A stretch of 7,138 bases of DNA from Ilumatobacteraceae bacterium (GTDB taxonomy: Bacteria; Actinomycetota; Acidimicrobiia; Acidimicrobiales; Ilumatobacteraceae), in assembly GCA_016650435.1 (NCBI GenBank), contig JAENVT010000368.1, positions 1 to 7,138 on the forward strand. The letters are read 5' to 3'. The position numbers were made by a program, and so were the translations under genes. Position 1 is the first letter of the stretch; every line of letters begins with the position of its first letter. Shown here one piece after another: positions 1 to 7,138 of this stretch. A model generated the notes under the pieces. The model was given only the letters and a program-made list of their open reading frames with translations. It was not told the DNA's origin and made no database searches.

Positions 1-21
1 AGCAGGTGTGTACATCGCGTG

Positions 22-630
22 TTACAGCAGATCGGCGAGGGCAGATTCGAGCTTGGCGACACGCTCTTCGAGCTGGGCGACGCGATCGGTCATGCTGCCC
101 GCCGCTGCGGCCGGCACGAAGGTTGCCGGCCCAGCCACAGGCTCAGCCTCCTCAGCGATCAACTGCTGCCACCGTTGCTCCTTCTGCCCGACTTGCCGTT
201 CCAGCAGCCTGACGAGAGCGCTCTCGACGAGTTGGTGCAGGCTGGCTTCGACCTCGGCAGCCGACTCGAAGCCATGCAGTCGCTCGGTTCGCGAGCGCAG
301 CTCGGCAACTGTCTGTGGGCCACGAACGAGCAGAACCGCCATCACTGCTGCGGCACCTTCGTGGAGCTCGTACTTCTCGACGGCCACCTGCCGATAGCGG
401 GTGACACTGCGACCGTGCGAGGGGTGGACGATCCGAAGCAGACCCTGCGCTTTCATCGACGTGATCGAGGCATCGACCTCGAAGTCGTCGAGGGCCATGA
501 TCGGCTCACGCGACGATGACTGGTTGCACGCCGAGACGAGAGCGTTCATCGTCAACGGATACTGATCGGGAACCGTGCGTTCCTTTTCCATCAGACAACC
601 GAGCACTCGGCCTTCGATCACACTGAGCAT
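22..630 (-). CDS. yceH: YceH family (DUF480) winged-helix protein
   Basis: A complete 202-residue protein of the YceH/DUF480 family; the E. coli member is about 215 residues. Family hallmarks seen are GCLMEKE (residues 11-17), DQYPLTMNALVSACNQ (22-37) and SREPIM (40-45), then the second-half signature LLVRGPQTVAELRSR (100-114) and the acidic stretch FESAAEVEASL (121-131). An Ala/Pro-rich linker (about 161-179) leads to a C-terminal heptad-like helix, VAQLEERVAKLESALADLL (184-202), which matches the coiled-coil tail of the E. coli protein. The family folds as two winged-helix domains, so a DNA-binding or scaffolding role is plausible, but its molecular function is not well established. The ATG at 630 is chosen because the conserved region begins within ten residues of it. 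No Shine-Dalgarno sequence precedes it; a TAGGTT box lies 7 bases upstream, which suggests a leaderless message. It diverges from the VOC gene, and only 21 bases of the window remain beyond its TAA stop. Family assignment is firm; function is open. Confidence 0.93.
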   Translation of the reverse strand: MLSVIEGRVLGCLMEKERTVPDQYPLTMNALVSACNQSSSREPIMALDDFEVDASITSMKAQGLLRIVHPSHGRSVTRYRQVAVEKYELHEGAAAVMAVLLVRGPQTVAELRSRTERLHGFESAAEVEASLHQLVESALVRLLERQVGQKEQRWQQLIAEEAEPVAGPATFVPAAAAGSMTDRVAQLEERVAKLESALADLL

Positions 631-637
631 GTGGTCG

Positions 638-643
638 AACCTA
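638..643 (-). promoter_or_regulatory. Candidate -10 box for yceH (leaderless)
   Basis: On the minus strand TAGGTT fits the actinobacterial TAnnnT -10 pattern and ends 7 bases before the A of the yceH ATG, so transcription could begin at or next to the start codon. The hexamer at the expected -35 place (661-666, TAGAGG) is a poor match. The call rests on the -10 pattern, its distance, and the lack of a Shine-Dalgarno sequence. Confidence 0.35.
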
Positions 644-656
644 CCGCCGCTGATCG

Positions 657-692
657 ATGACCTCTACCATGCCAACCTCTACCATTTTGATG
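657..692 (+). promoter_or_regulatory. Candidate promoter for the VOC gene (leaderless GTG)
   Basis: A -35-like ATGACC (657-662, keeping the TGAC core of TTGACA) is separated by 17 bases from TACCAT (680-685), a TAnnnT -10 box. The -10 ends 6 bases before 692, so +1 would fall on the G of the in-frame GTG at 692. No Shine-Dalgarno sequence precedes this GTG. The geometry is what a leaderless actinobacterial transcript would show, and it is the main reason for preferring GTG 692 over ATG 629 as the VOC start. Pattern-based only. Confidence 0.4.
660..685. repeat. 11-bp tandem direct repeat ACCTCTACCAT, 15-bp period
   Basis: ACCTCTACCAT occurs exactly at 660-670 and again at 675-685, with four bases (GCCA) between the copies. 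The second copy contains the candidate VOC -10 box; the first covers the position where a yceH -35 would lie. It could be a two-site operator or a chance or duplicated 15-base unit. If this stretch were translated from ATG 629 it would encode a small repeat, DLYHANLYHF. Confidence 0.6.
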
Positions 693-1342
693 TGATCCGG
701 TTACGTCAAGTCGTCATTGCCGCCCGCAACCTCGAGGCGACGGTCGACCGCCTCTGCACAGACCTCAAACTTCGCGTCTGCTTCAACGATCCGGGCGTCG
801 CTGAGTTCGGCCTGCACAACGCCCTGCTTACCGTCGGCGAGCAGTTCATCGAGGTCGTCTCTCCTATCACCAAAAACACTGCAGCCGGTCGACTGCTTGA
901 TCGCCGCAAAGCCGACGTGATCGCCTACATGGTGATGTTCGAGGTGGACGATCTCGACTCGCGGATGTCAGCGCTGGATCGTGCTCAAGTTCGCACGGTC
1001 TGGAGCGGCGACTTCCTGACAATTCGCGGCAGGCATCTGCACCCGGGTGACATCGGCGGAGCGATCGTCAGCCTCGACCAACCCGAACCGCAGGGATCAT
1101 GGCTGTGGGGCGGGCCGGCCTGGACAGCGCACACCGACAACACAGTTGTGACGTCGATCGCCGGATACACGATTGCTACCGAAGACCCGGCGGCAGTCAC
1201 CAGCCTGTGGTCGCGGTTCGGACTGCTGCACAGTGTGCGATTCACCGATGGAACGAAATCGGAGATCGAACTGACCGCCACTGACCGCGGCAACGTCGGC
1301 CAGCTGGTCGCACTCGATCAGGTCACGCTGCGTCTGGTGTGA
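692..1342 (+). CDS. VOC superfamily (glyoxalase-like fold) protein
   Basis: From GTG 692 this gives 216 residues. It opens with a typical VOC strand-helix unit, IRLRQVVIAARNLEATVDRL (2-21), followed by strands ending in FIEVVSP (52-58, acidic E54) and a second strand-helix unit around VMFEVDDLDSRMSAL (81-95). The segment RHLHPGDIGGAIVSLDQP (114-131) resembles the end of a glyoxalase/dioxygenase-type module and supplies possible metal-binding His115 and His117. A further VOC-like unit begins at about GYTIATEDPAAVTSLWSRFG (158-177). The usual first-strand His is a Gln here (Gln6), so a classical metal site is uncertain. VOC proteins include glyoxalases, ring-cleaving dioxygenases and resistance proteins; nothing here selects a substrate. 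The frame is open upstream, with ATG at 629 (237 residues) and ATG at 575 (255 residues, running into yceH). GTG 692 is preferred because the fold begins immediately after it and a well-spaced promoter precedes it. The TGA stop lies one base from the stop of the convergent lipoprotein gene. Confidence 0.82.
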   Translation: MIRLRQVVIAARNLEATVDRLCTDLKLRVCFNDPGVAEFGLHNALLTVGEQFIEVVSPITKNTAAGRLLDRRKADVIAYMVMFEVDDLDSRMSALDRAQVRTVWSGDFLTIRGRHLHPGDIGGAIVSLDQPEPQGSWLWGGPAWTAHTDNTVVTSIAGYTIATEDPAAVTSLWSRFGLLHSVRFTDGTKSEIELTATDRGNVGQLVALDQVTLRLV

Positions 1343-1343
1343 T

Positions 1344-1976
1344 CTAGCAGTTGTCCTTCGGCGGAGTCTTGATCTTCAGACCGGGATAGAAGCTGGCGTA
1401 GCCCTTTGTGGCGGTGTTGGCGGCGTTGAGGGCGTCGACCGTGGTGTTGAGCTTCTTGGCCACCTTGCCCAAGAAGTCGCCATCGACGATTGTGTACTCG
1501 CCGGGTGCGCACGTCGACTGACCGCCGGCGACGGTGGTGGTCGTCTCGGTCGACGGGGTCGTGCCCGTCGCGGTAGTGCCGCCCGTGTCGACTGCCGTGC
1601 CAGGTTCAGTCCAGTTCGGTGGGATCTTGATGGTCGCGCCCGGAGCGAGATTGTTGAACTCCGGCACTTGACCATTCACAAGGGTCCAGCCGTTGATGGC
1701 GATCAGGTCGTCGAGCTTGACCTTGTACTTGTTTGCGATAGTTGCTGGATAGTCGCCCGTCGCGACCACATAGGAGCCCTCTTCGGGGTGCACCGTGCCC
1801 GGGTTGCCCGTCCCGCCAGGAATGGTCGTCGTGGCCAAGGTCGTAGGAGTCTGCGTCACCGTGACGTAGTTGGTTGGGGTGAGTTCCAGAACAGTCTGGT
1901 TCGAAGCGCCGTCTGCTGCGCCACACGATGCCAAAACAGCAGCTGAGAGCGCCACCAACAACACATTCGATTTCAT
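1344..1976 (-). CDS. Lipoprotein with two LysM domains
   Basis: A complete 210-residue exported protein. It has a short charged start (MKSN), a hydrophobic core (residues 5-16) and a lipobox, LASC, with Cys18 as the expected lipidated residue followed by Gly. A Thr/Pro/Gly-rich tether (about 37-66) precedes LysM 1 (about 68-119: YVVATGDYPATIANKYKV, then IAINGW, then PGATIKIPP). A second Thr/Gly-rich linker (about 122-153) precedes LysM 2 (about 160-206: YTIVDGDFLGKVAKKLNTTV, then NAAN, then YPGLKIKTPP). LysM modules of this type bind N-acetylglucosamine-containing glycans, chiefly peptidoglycan. No catalytic domain is visible, so a cell-wall binding or anchoring role is inferred. Cys156 and the terminal Cys210 bracket LysM 2 and could form a disulfide. 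It starts 22 bp after gltD on the same strand, so it may be co-transcribed. It has no Shine-Dalgarno sequence but a TAnnnT box 6 bases before its ATG, so it may also have its own leaderless transcript. Family and export call are firm; the biological role is unknown. Confidence 0.88.
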   Translation of the reverse strand: MKSNVLLVALSAAVLASCGAADGASNQTVLELTPTNYVTVTQTPTTLATTTIPGGTGNPGTVHPEEGSYVVATGDYPATIANKYKVKLDDLIAINGWTLVNGQVPEFNNLAPGATIKIPPNWTEPGTAVDTGGTTATGTTPSTETTTTVAGGQSTCAPGEYTIVDGDFLGKVAKKLNTTVDALNAANTATKGYASFYPGLKIKTPPKDNC

Positions 1977-1982
1977 GGGATC

Positions 1983-1988
1983 AGCCTA
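1983..1988 (-). promoter_or_regulatory. Candidate -10 box for the LysM lipoprotein gene
   Basis: TAGGCT on the minus strand fits TAnnnT and ends 6 bases before the ATG at 1976, the exact distance for transcription starting on that A. It lies in the 22-bp gap after gltD; any -35 would sit inside the last codons of gltD, where I see no good match. It supports an extra start point within the gltB-gltD-LysM run. Moderate to low confidence because the hexamer pattern is short. Confidence 0.33.
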
Positions 1989-1998
1989 CGCGCTGGCG

Positions 1999-3450
1999 TT
2001 ACGTGAGTGGTCGCGCAGTGGGCGCGATGGGCGTGGGCAGTTGCGTCTCACCCATCAGCCAGGCGTCCACGCCTGCCGCGCAAGATCGACCTTCGGCTAT
2101 GGCCCATACGATCAGGCTTTGCCCTCGTCCCATGTCACCGGCAATGAAAACGCCGGGAACCGAACTCATGTAGCGACCGTCGCGAGCGACGTTGCCGCGC
2201 TCGTCGAACGACACGCCGAGCAGGTCGAGCCAGCTTCCCTTCTCGGGTCCGACGAACCCCATCGCCAGAAACACGAAGTCGGCGGGCAGCTCGCGGTCGC
2301 TTCCCTCGATCTTCTGAAAGCGACCGTCGATCATCTCCACCTCGTGCAACAACAGCGCCCGCACCCTGCCGTTGCCATCGTCGACGAAACGCTCGGTGTT
2401 GACGCTGAACAAGCGGTCACCACCCTCCTCGTGCGCCGACGAGACCCGGTACACCAAGCTCCATTGCGGCCACGGGTTGCTGCCCGCGCGCAGGTCTGGG
2501 GGGCGAGGCATGATCTCCAGCTGAGTGACGTTGGCCGCGCCTTGGCGATGTACGGTGCCGAGACAGTCGGCACCCGTGTCGCCGCCGCCGATGATCACGA
2601 CATGCTTGCCGTGAACGTCGATGGGCGACACATCGATGTCGCCTTCTTGCACTCGGTTGGACAGCGGCAGGTATTCCATGGCTTGGTGAATGCCACCCAA
2701 TTCGCGACCCGGTATCGGCAGATCGCGCGCCTGCGTCGCGCCGCAGGCCAACACGATCGCGTCGTATGAAGCGAGCAAGACCTCGATGTCGATGCCGTCA
2801 CCGACGGTCGCGTTGGTGCGGAACTCGGTGCCCTCTGCTTCCATTTGGGCGATGCGACGCGCCAGGTGGCGCTTCTCCATCTTGAATTCCGGAATGCCGT
2901 AGCGCAGCAAGCCGCCGATTCGATCCGCACGTTCGAGAACGACGGTCTCATGGCCGGCGCGTGTCAGCTGCTGGGCGGCGGCCAGCCCAGCCGGGCCGGA
3001 ACCAATCACGACAATGCGCTTGCCGGTCATGACGCTGGGCAATTGAGGCTCGACCCAACCTTCGTCCCACGCTCGATCGATGATCTCGACCTCGACCTGC
3101 TTGATGGCCACCGGATCGGCGTTGATCCCCAGCACGCATGCGGCCTCACACGGCGCCGGGCACAACCTGCCGGTGAACTCGGGGAAGTTGTTGGTCGCAT
3201 GCAAGCGGTCGATGGCATCGCGCCAGTGCTCGCGGTAGACGAGGTCGTTCCAGTCCGGGATCAGGTTGCCGAGCGGGCAGCCGTTGTTACAGAACGGAAT
3301 GCCGCAGTCCATGCAACGCCCAGCCTGGGTCTGCACCTTGTCGATAGCGAAGTCGTTGTAGACCTCTTTCCAATCGCGCAACCGCACCGGCACATCCCGC
3401 CGCGAAGGAAGTTCCCTGTCCCACTTCAGAAATCCCGTCACCTCACCCAC
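1999..3450 (-). CDS. gltD: Glutamate synthase (NADPH), small subunit GltD
   Basis: A complete 483-residue small subunit; the family is usually about 470-490. It oxidises NADPH and passes the electrons through FAD and Fe-S clusters to GltB, which uses them to make glutamate in the cytoplasm. The N-terminal ferredoxin-like part carries Cys46, 49, 54 and 58 ([13 protein letters not shown]) and Cys97, 101 and 105 (CPAPCEAAC), which bind the two 4Fe-4S clusters. The FAD dinucleotide fold begins at about 145 with GSGPAG (150-155), with the following acidic residue Glu173 in [13 protein letters not shown]. The NADPH fold is at 283-293 with GGGDTG (288-293). The C-terminal FAD motif [17 protein letters not shown] lies at 435-451. 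It starts with GTG at 3450, 8 bp inside the gltB end, with GGAGG 6 bases upstream, so translational coupling is likely. An in-frame GTG three codons downstream is less well placed. It ends with TAA, 22 bp before the lipoprotein gene. All key residues are present and the frame is unbroken. Confidence 0.97.
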   Translation of the reverse strand: MGEVTGFLKWDRELPSRRDVPVRLRDWKEVYNDFAIDKVQTQAGRCMDCGIPFCNNGCPLGNLIPDWNDLVYREHWRDAIDRLHATNNFPEFTGRLCPAPCEAACVLGINADPVAIKQVEVEIIDRAWDEGWVEPQLPSVMTGKRIVVIGSGPAGLAAAQQLTRAGHETVVLERADRIGGLLRYGIPEFKMEKRHLARRIAQMEAEGTEFRTNATVGDGIDIEVLLASYDAIVLACGATQARDLPIPGRELGGIHQAMEYLPLSNRVQEGDIDVSPIDVHGKHVVIIGGGDTGADCLGTVHRQGAANVTQLEIMPRPPDLRAGSNPWPQWSLVYRVSSAHEEGGDRLFSVNTERFVDDGNGRVRALLLHEVEMIDGRFQKIEGSDRELPADFVFLAMGFVGPEKGSWLDLLGVSFDERGNVARDGRYMSSVPGVFIAGDMGRGQSLIVWAIAEGRSCAAGVDAWLMGETQLPTPIAPTARPLT

Positions 3451-6400
3451 GAGCGGCCTCCATCACACGGTCCAGGGTTTGCTGTTCGTCGAGGCCATCG
3501 GCGTCGGCCTGCTTCATCACGCCGAGGACTCTGGCGAAGTCGACGGGCATCACTTTCTTGAAGTGAATGATCTTGTTGTCCCAGTCTTCGATGAGCTCTT
3601 GGGCAACCGCCGAGTCAGTGTGTGCAAAGTGATCTTGCACGGTAAGCCGGACGAACTCGCGGTCCTGATCATCGAGTTGTTGCAATTGCACCATCTCGTT
3701 GTTGAGCTTCGCCGCGAACACATCGTCGGGGTCGTAGGCATACGCAATGCCGCCGCTCATGCCGGCGCCGAAGTTTCGTCCGGTCGGTCCGAGCACGATC
3801 ACGCGGCCGCCCGTCATGTACTCGCAACCGTGGTCGCCGACGCCCTCGACCACCGCAGTGGCACCCGAGTTACGCACGCAGAACCGCTCGCCAACAACGC
3901 CGCGAAGGAAGATCTCGCCACCAGTTGCGCCGTAGCCGATCACGTTGCCGGCGATGGTGTGCTCCTCGGCCACGAATTGCGCTCGGCGATCGGGCCTGAC
4001 GACCACTCTCCCGCCCGACAGTCCCTTGGCGACGTAGTCGTTGGCGTCGCCCTCGAGGCGCAGGGTGATGCCGGAGGGCACGAACGCGCCGAAGCTCTGC
4101 CCTGCCGACCCGCGAAAGCGGATGTCGATCGTGCCGTCGGGCAGGCCAGCGCCGCCGTAGCGCTCGGTCACCGCGTGGCCGAGCATCGTGCCGACCGTGC
4201 GGTTGACGTTGTGAATGGCAAGGTCGAGATGGACCGCCTCGCCACGCCCGATCGCCGGCTCGCAGGCAACGAGCAACTGCTGATCAAGAGCATGTTCGAG
4301 ACCGTGATCCTGGGCGACCGACTGATACATCGTCTGGCCGTACGGGTTCGATGGCGCCGCCAGGATGGGGCTGATGTCGAGACCTTTCGCCTTCCAGTGG
4401 GTGATCGCCGCCTTGGTTTCGAGCGCCTCGACGTGGCCGATCATCTCCTGAATCGTGCGGAAGCCGAGCGCGGCCATGTGCTCGCGGACTTCCTCGGCGA
4501 TGTACTCCATGAAGTTGACGACGAACTCCGGCTTTCCGCTGAACTTGGCACGCAACTCCGGGTTCTGAGTGGCGACGCCGACGGGGCACGTGTCGAGATG
4601 GCAGACGCGCATCATCACGCAACCACTGACCACCAACGGTGCCGTTGCGAAACCGAACTCCTCGGCGCCGAGCAACGCGGCGATCACCACATCGCGACCC
4701 GTCTTCAGCTGTCCGTCGGCCTGCACCACGATCCGGTCACGCAGCCCGTTGAGCAGCAGCGTCTGTTGCGTCTCGGCGAGGCCGAGCTCCCACGGCGCGC
4801 CGGCATGCTTCAACGACGTCAGCGGACTGGCGCCAGTGCCGCCGTCATGACCGCTGATCAGCACGACATCAGCCTTGGCCTTGCTGACACCAGCTGCCAC
4901 GGTGCCGACACCGACCTCGGCAACCAACTTCACGTTGATGCGCGCCGCCGGGTTGGAGTTCTTCAGATCGTGGATCAGTTGCTTGAGGTCCTCGATCGAA
5001 TAGATGTCGTGGTGCGGCGGCGGGCTGATCAGACCGACGCCGGGTGTCGAGTAACGCGTCGCAGCAATCCACGGATAGACCTTGTGGCCCGGTAGCTGGC
5101 CGCCCTCACCCGGCTTGGCGCCCTGCGCCATCTTGATCTGCAGATCGGTGGCATTGACCAGATATTCGCTTGTGACTCCGAAGCGACCACTGGCCACCTG
5201 CTTGATGGCACTGCGGCGCTGCGGGTCGTAGAGCCGGTCGCTGTCCTCGCCACCCTCACCGGTGTTGCTCTTCGCGCCGATCGAGTTCATCGCGATTGCC
5301 AACGTCTCGTGCGCCTCGGCAGAGATCGAGCCGTAGCTCATCGCCCCGGTCGAGAACCGCTTGACGATCTCACGAACCGGCTCGACCTCGTCGATCGAGA
5401 TCGGTTGGCGTTCGCCGAGATTGAATTCGAACAGACCTCTCAGTGTTGCCAACTTCTTGGCTTGGTCGTCGACCAACGCGGTGTACTGCTTGAAGATGTC
5501 GTATCGCTTTGAACGAGTCGCGTGCTGCAACTTGAACACGGTCTCAGGATTGAACAGGTGCACCTCGCCCTCACGCCGCCACTGATACTCGCCGCCCAGC
5601 TCCAACTTGCGATGGGCCCGCTCGGCTGGCCGCGGCGGATGAGCAACCTTGTGACGGGCGGCGACCTCGGCGGCAACCTCGTCGAGACCGATGCCGCCCA
5701 GCCGGCTGACGGTACCGGTGAAGTACTCGTCGACGAGTTCGTGGCCGAGGCCGATCGCCTCGAAGATCTGTGCTCCGGTGTAGCTGGCGACCGTGCTGAC
5801 GCCCATCTTGCTCATCACCTTCAGCACGCCCTTGCCTGCCGCCTTGATGTAGCTCTTCACCGCCTTGTGCGGGTCGAGCCCGCCGAGGCCGTGCAGGTTC
5901 TCGCTGACCATGTCCTCGATCGACTCGAAGGCCAGATACGGGTTGATTGCCCCGGCGCCGTAGCCGATCAGCAAGGCCATGTGATGCACTTCGCGGGCAT
6001 CGCCGCTTTCGACTATCAAACCGACCTTGGTGCGCTGCTTCTCACGGATGAGGTGATGATGCACGGCAGAGGTCAACAGCAGTGACGGGATCGGCGCATA
6101 GACGTCGTCGCTGTTGCGATCGCTGAGCACGACGATGCGCGCTCCATCGGTGATGGCCTTGCTGATCTCGGCGAAGATGGCATCGAGGGCCCGCTTCAAC
6201 GCCAGCCCGCCGCCAGCGACCCGGTAGAGACCAGTGATCACGACGGCCGCCAACTCCGGATACGTGGCGTCATCGTTGATGTGGATGATCTTGGCCAGCT
6301 CGTCGTTGTCGATCACCGGGAACGGCAGCGTCAGCTGACGGCAGCTCTCGGGGCCAGGATGCAGCAGATTGGCCTCTGGTCCGACCGATCCGCTGACCGA

Positions 6401-7138
6401 GGTGACGACCTCTTCGCGGATGGCGTCGAGCGGTGGATTGGTCACCTGGGCGAACAGCTGTTGGAAGTAGTCGAACAGCAGCCGCGGTCGTTCGCTGAGC
6501 ACCGCGAGCGGAGTATCAGTGCCCATCGATCCGATCGGCTCCGCGCCGGCTTTGGCCATCGGGGCAACGATGATCTTCAACTCTTCGTGCGTGTAGCCGA
6601 ACACCTGCTGACGACGCAGCACGCTCTGGTGGCTGAACACCACGTGCTCGCGCTCGGGCAGTTCGTCGAGCTCGACGACACCTTCTTCCAACCAGTCCCC
6701 GTATGGCTGCGCTTCGGCCAGTGTTCGCTTGATCTCGTCGTCCTCGACGATGCGTCCAAGGGCGGTATCGATCAGGAACATACGACCTGGCTGCAGACGG
6801 CCTTTGCGCACGATCTTGGCTGGATCGATGTCGAGCACCCCGACCTCGCTGGCCAGCACGACCAGGTCGTCGTCGGTCACCCAGTATCGGCTAGGGCGCA
6901 AGCCGTTGCGGTCGAGCACTGCACCGATCACCGTCCCGTCGGTGAACGCCACGCTGGCGGGCCCGTCCCACGGCTCCATCAAGGATGAGTGGAATCGGTA
7001 GAACGCCCGCTTGGTGGCGTCCATCGTGTCGTGGTTCTCCCACGCCTCGGGGATCATCATCAGCATCGCGTGAGGCAAGCTGCGCCCACCGAGGTGCAGC
7101 AGTTCGAGCACCTCGTCGAACGTCGCCGAATCGCTGCC
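3443..7138 (-). CDS. gltB: Glutamate synthase, large subunit GltB (5' end missing)
   Basis: The C-terminal 1231 residues of a protein usually about 1500 long. The frame stays open to the window edge (first visible residues [21 protein letters not shown]), so the GTG at 7111 is an internal Val and not a start. GltB releases ammonia from glutamine in its N-terminal class II amidotransferase domain, channels it through the protein, and combines it with 2-oxoglutarate at an FMN site to form glutamate. Visible in order, numbered from the edge: the tail of the amidotransferase domain with the RNGLRP motif (77-82), its catalytic Cys1 lying outside; the central domain (about 165-420); the FMN-binding synthase domain (about 570-950), with [11 protein letters not shown] (596-606), [12 protein letters not shown] (761-772) and the 3Fe-4S ligands Cys840, 846 and 851 in the C-x5-C-x4-C spacing of the family; and the C-terminal GXGXG beta-helix domain (about 975-1180, with repeats such as [11 protein letters not shown]). 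No frameshift or missing key residue is seen. The TGA stop overlaps gltD by 8 bp. Confidence 0.97.
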   Translation of the reverse strand, partial: GSDSATFDEVLELLHLGGRSLPHAMLMMIPEAWENHDTMDATKRAFYRFHSSLMEPWDGPASVAFTDGTVIGAVLDRNGLRPSRYWVTDDDLVVLASEVGVLDIDPAKIVRKGRLQPGRMFLIDTALGRIVEDDEIKRTLAEAQPYGDWLEEGVVELDELPEREHVVFSHQSVLRRQQVFGYTHEELKIIVAPMAKAGAEPIGSMGTDTPLAVLSERPRLLFDYFQQLFAQVTNPPLDAIREEVVTSVSGSVGPEANLLHPGPESCRQLTLPFPVIDNDELAKIIHINDDATYPELAAVVITGLYRVAGGGLALKRALDAIFAEISKAITDGARIVVLSDRNSDDVYAPIPSLLLTSAVHHHLIREKQRTKVGLIVESGDAREVHHMALLIGYGAGAINPYLAFESIEDMVSENLHGLGGLDPHKAVKSYIKAAGKGVLKVMSKMGVSTVASYTGAQIFEAIGLGHELVDEYFTGTVSRLGGIGLDEVAAEVAARHKVAHPPRPAERAHRKLELGGEYQWRREGEVHLFNPETVFKLQHATRSKRYDIFKQYTALVDDQAKKLATLRGLFEFNLGERQPISIDEVEPVREIVKRFSTGAMSYGSISAEAHETLAIAMNSIGAKSNTGEGGEDSDRLYDPQRRSAIKQVASGRFGVTSEYLVNATDLQIKMAQGAKPGEGGQLPGHKVYPWIAATRYSTPGVGLISPPPHHDIYSIEDLKQLIHDLKNSNPAARINVKLVAEVGVGTVAAGVSKAKADVVLISGHDGGTGASPLTSLKHAGAPWELGLAETQQTLLLNGLRDRIVVQADGQLKTGRDVVIAALLGAEEFGFATAPLVVSGCVMMRVCHLDTCPVGVATQNPELRAKFSGKPEFVVNFMEYIAEEVREHMAALGFRTIQEMIGHVEALETKAAITHWKAKGLDISPILAAPSNPYGQTMYQSVAQDHGLEHALDQQLLVACEPAIGRGEAVHLDLAIHNVNRTVGTMLGHAVTERYGGAGLPDGTIDIRFRGSAGQSFGAFVPSGITLRLEGDANDYVAKGLSGGRVVVRPDRRAQFVAEEHTIAGNVIGYGATGGEIFLRGVVGERFCVRNSGATAVVEGVGDHGCEYMTGGRVIVLGPTGRNFGAGMSGGIAYAYDPDDVFAAKLNNEMVQLQQLDDQDREFVRLTVQDHFAHTDSAVAQELIEDWDNKIIHFKKVMPVDFARVLGVMKQADADGLDEQQTLDRVMEAARG
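3457..3461 (-). promoter_or_regulatory. Shine-Dalgarno site deciding the gltD GTG start
   Basis: GGAGG on the minus strand sits inside the last codons of gltB, 6 bases before the GTG at 3450. It is the clearest ribosome binding site in the window and fixes gltD to that GTG, giving the 8-bp GTGGGTGA overlap with the gltB stop. The other complete genes show nothing comparable. Confidence 0.75.

Noticed and set aside
19..519. A 166-codon plus-strand open frame opposite yceH
   Set aside because: It is in codon register with yceH, which has clear family motifs; its translation is a mirror of that gene and matches nothing I recognise.
1490..1620. Thr/Gly-rich repeated codons in the lipoprotein gene as a possible tandem repeat or phase-variable tract
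   Set aside because: Codons vary and there is no long uniform unit or homopolymer; it reads as a low-complexity linker between the LysM modules.
1870..3561. Plus-strand open frames of 299 and 238 codons opposite gltD and the lipoprotein gene
   Set aside because: They have the same codon-register shadow relation to gltD and cut across the lipoprotein, gltD and gltB gene boundaries. No domain or start signal is seen.
3479..5095. A 538-codon plus-strand open frame opposite gltB, with similar ones at 5522-6085 and 6281-6988
   Set aside because: These lie in exact codon register with gltB, first base opposite third. In that register an antisense stop needs TTA, CTA or TCA in gltB, codons rare in GC-rich genes. 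The translations are rich in Arg, Asp, Val and His with no recognisable fold, while gltB is unmistakable.
7109..7111. GTG as the start of gltB
   Set aside because: The frame continues upstream to the window edge with residues typical of GltB, and about 300 N-terminal residues of the amidotransferase domain are missing, so this is an internal Val codon.
1..7138. A previously undescribed system, mobile element, CRISPR array or RNA gene
   Set aside because: Nearly every base belongs to five recognisable genes. I saw no transposase, integrase, regularly spaced repeats, tRNA-like cloverleaf or rRNA stretch, and the noncoding gaps total under 120 bases.

Overview
The window is GC-rich bacterial DNA, almost fully coding, with five protein genes and very little intergenic space. 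Its base composition, the TAnnnT boxes a few bases before start codons that lack a Shine-Dalgarno sequence, and a Thr-rich LysM lipoprotein all suggest a high-GC actinobacterium, possibly of the Acidimicrobiia type. That placement is an inference from style, not from a marker gene.

Left part (1-1342): a YceH/DUF480 winged-helix protein on the minus strand (22-630) and a VOC/glyoxalase-fold protein on the plus strand diverge from a shared control region at about 630-692. This region holds overlapping candidate promoters for leaderless transcripts and an 11-bp direct repeat. The VOC start is ambiguous (ATG at 629 or GTG at 692); I prefer GTG 692.

Middle and right (1344-7138): a minus-strand cluster reads, in transcription order, gltB (large subunit of NADPH glutamate synthase, its 5' end cut by the window edge), gltD (small subunit, start overlapping the gltB stop by 8 bp and preceded by a clear GGAGG) and a two-LysM lipoprotein gene 22 bp after gltD. 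GltB and GltD together make glutamate from glutamine and 2-oxoglutarate. GltD passes NADPH electrons through FAD and Fe-S clusters to the FMN and 3Fe-4S centre of GltB. The lipoprotein is probably anchored in the envelope by its lipid and bound to peptidoglycan by its LysM modules. It may be read through from gltBD, from its own promoter, or both. The VOC and LysM genes converge with a single base between their stop codons.

Most of the window is ordinary core metabolism. I see no mobile element, CRISPR array, RNA gene or defence-like system. The points worth a second look are the compact divergent promoter region, the lipoprotein behind gltBD, and the contrast between one SD-led start and three leaderless-looking starts.
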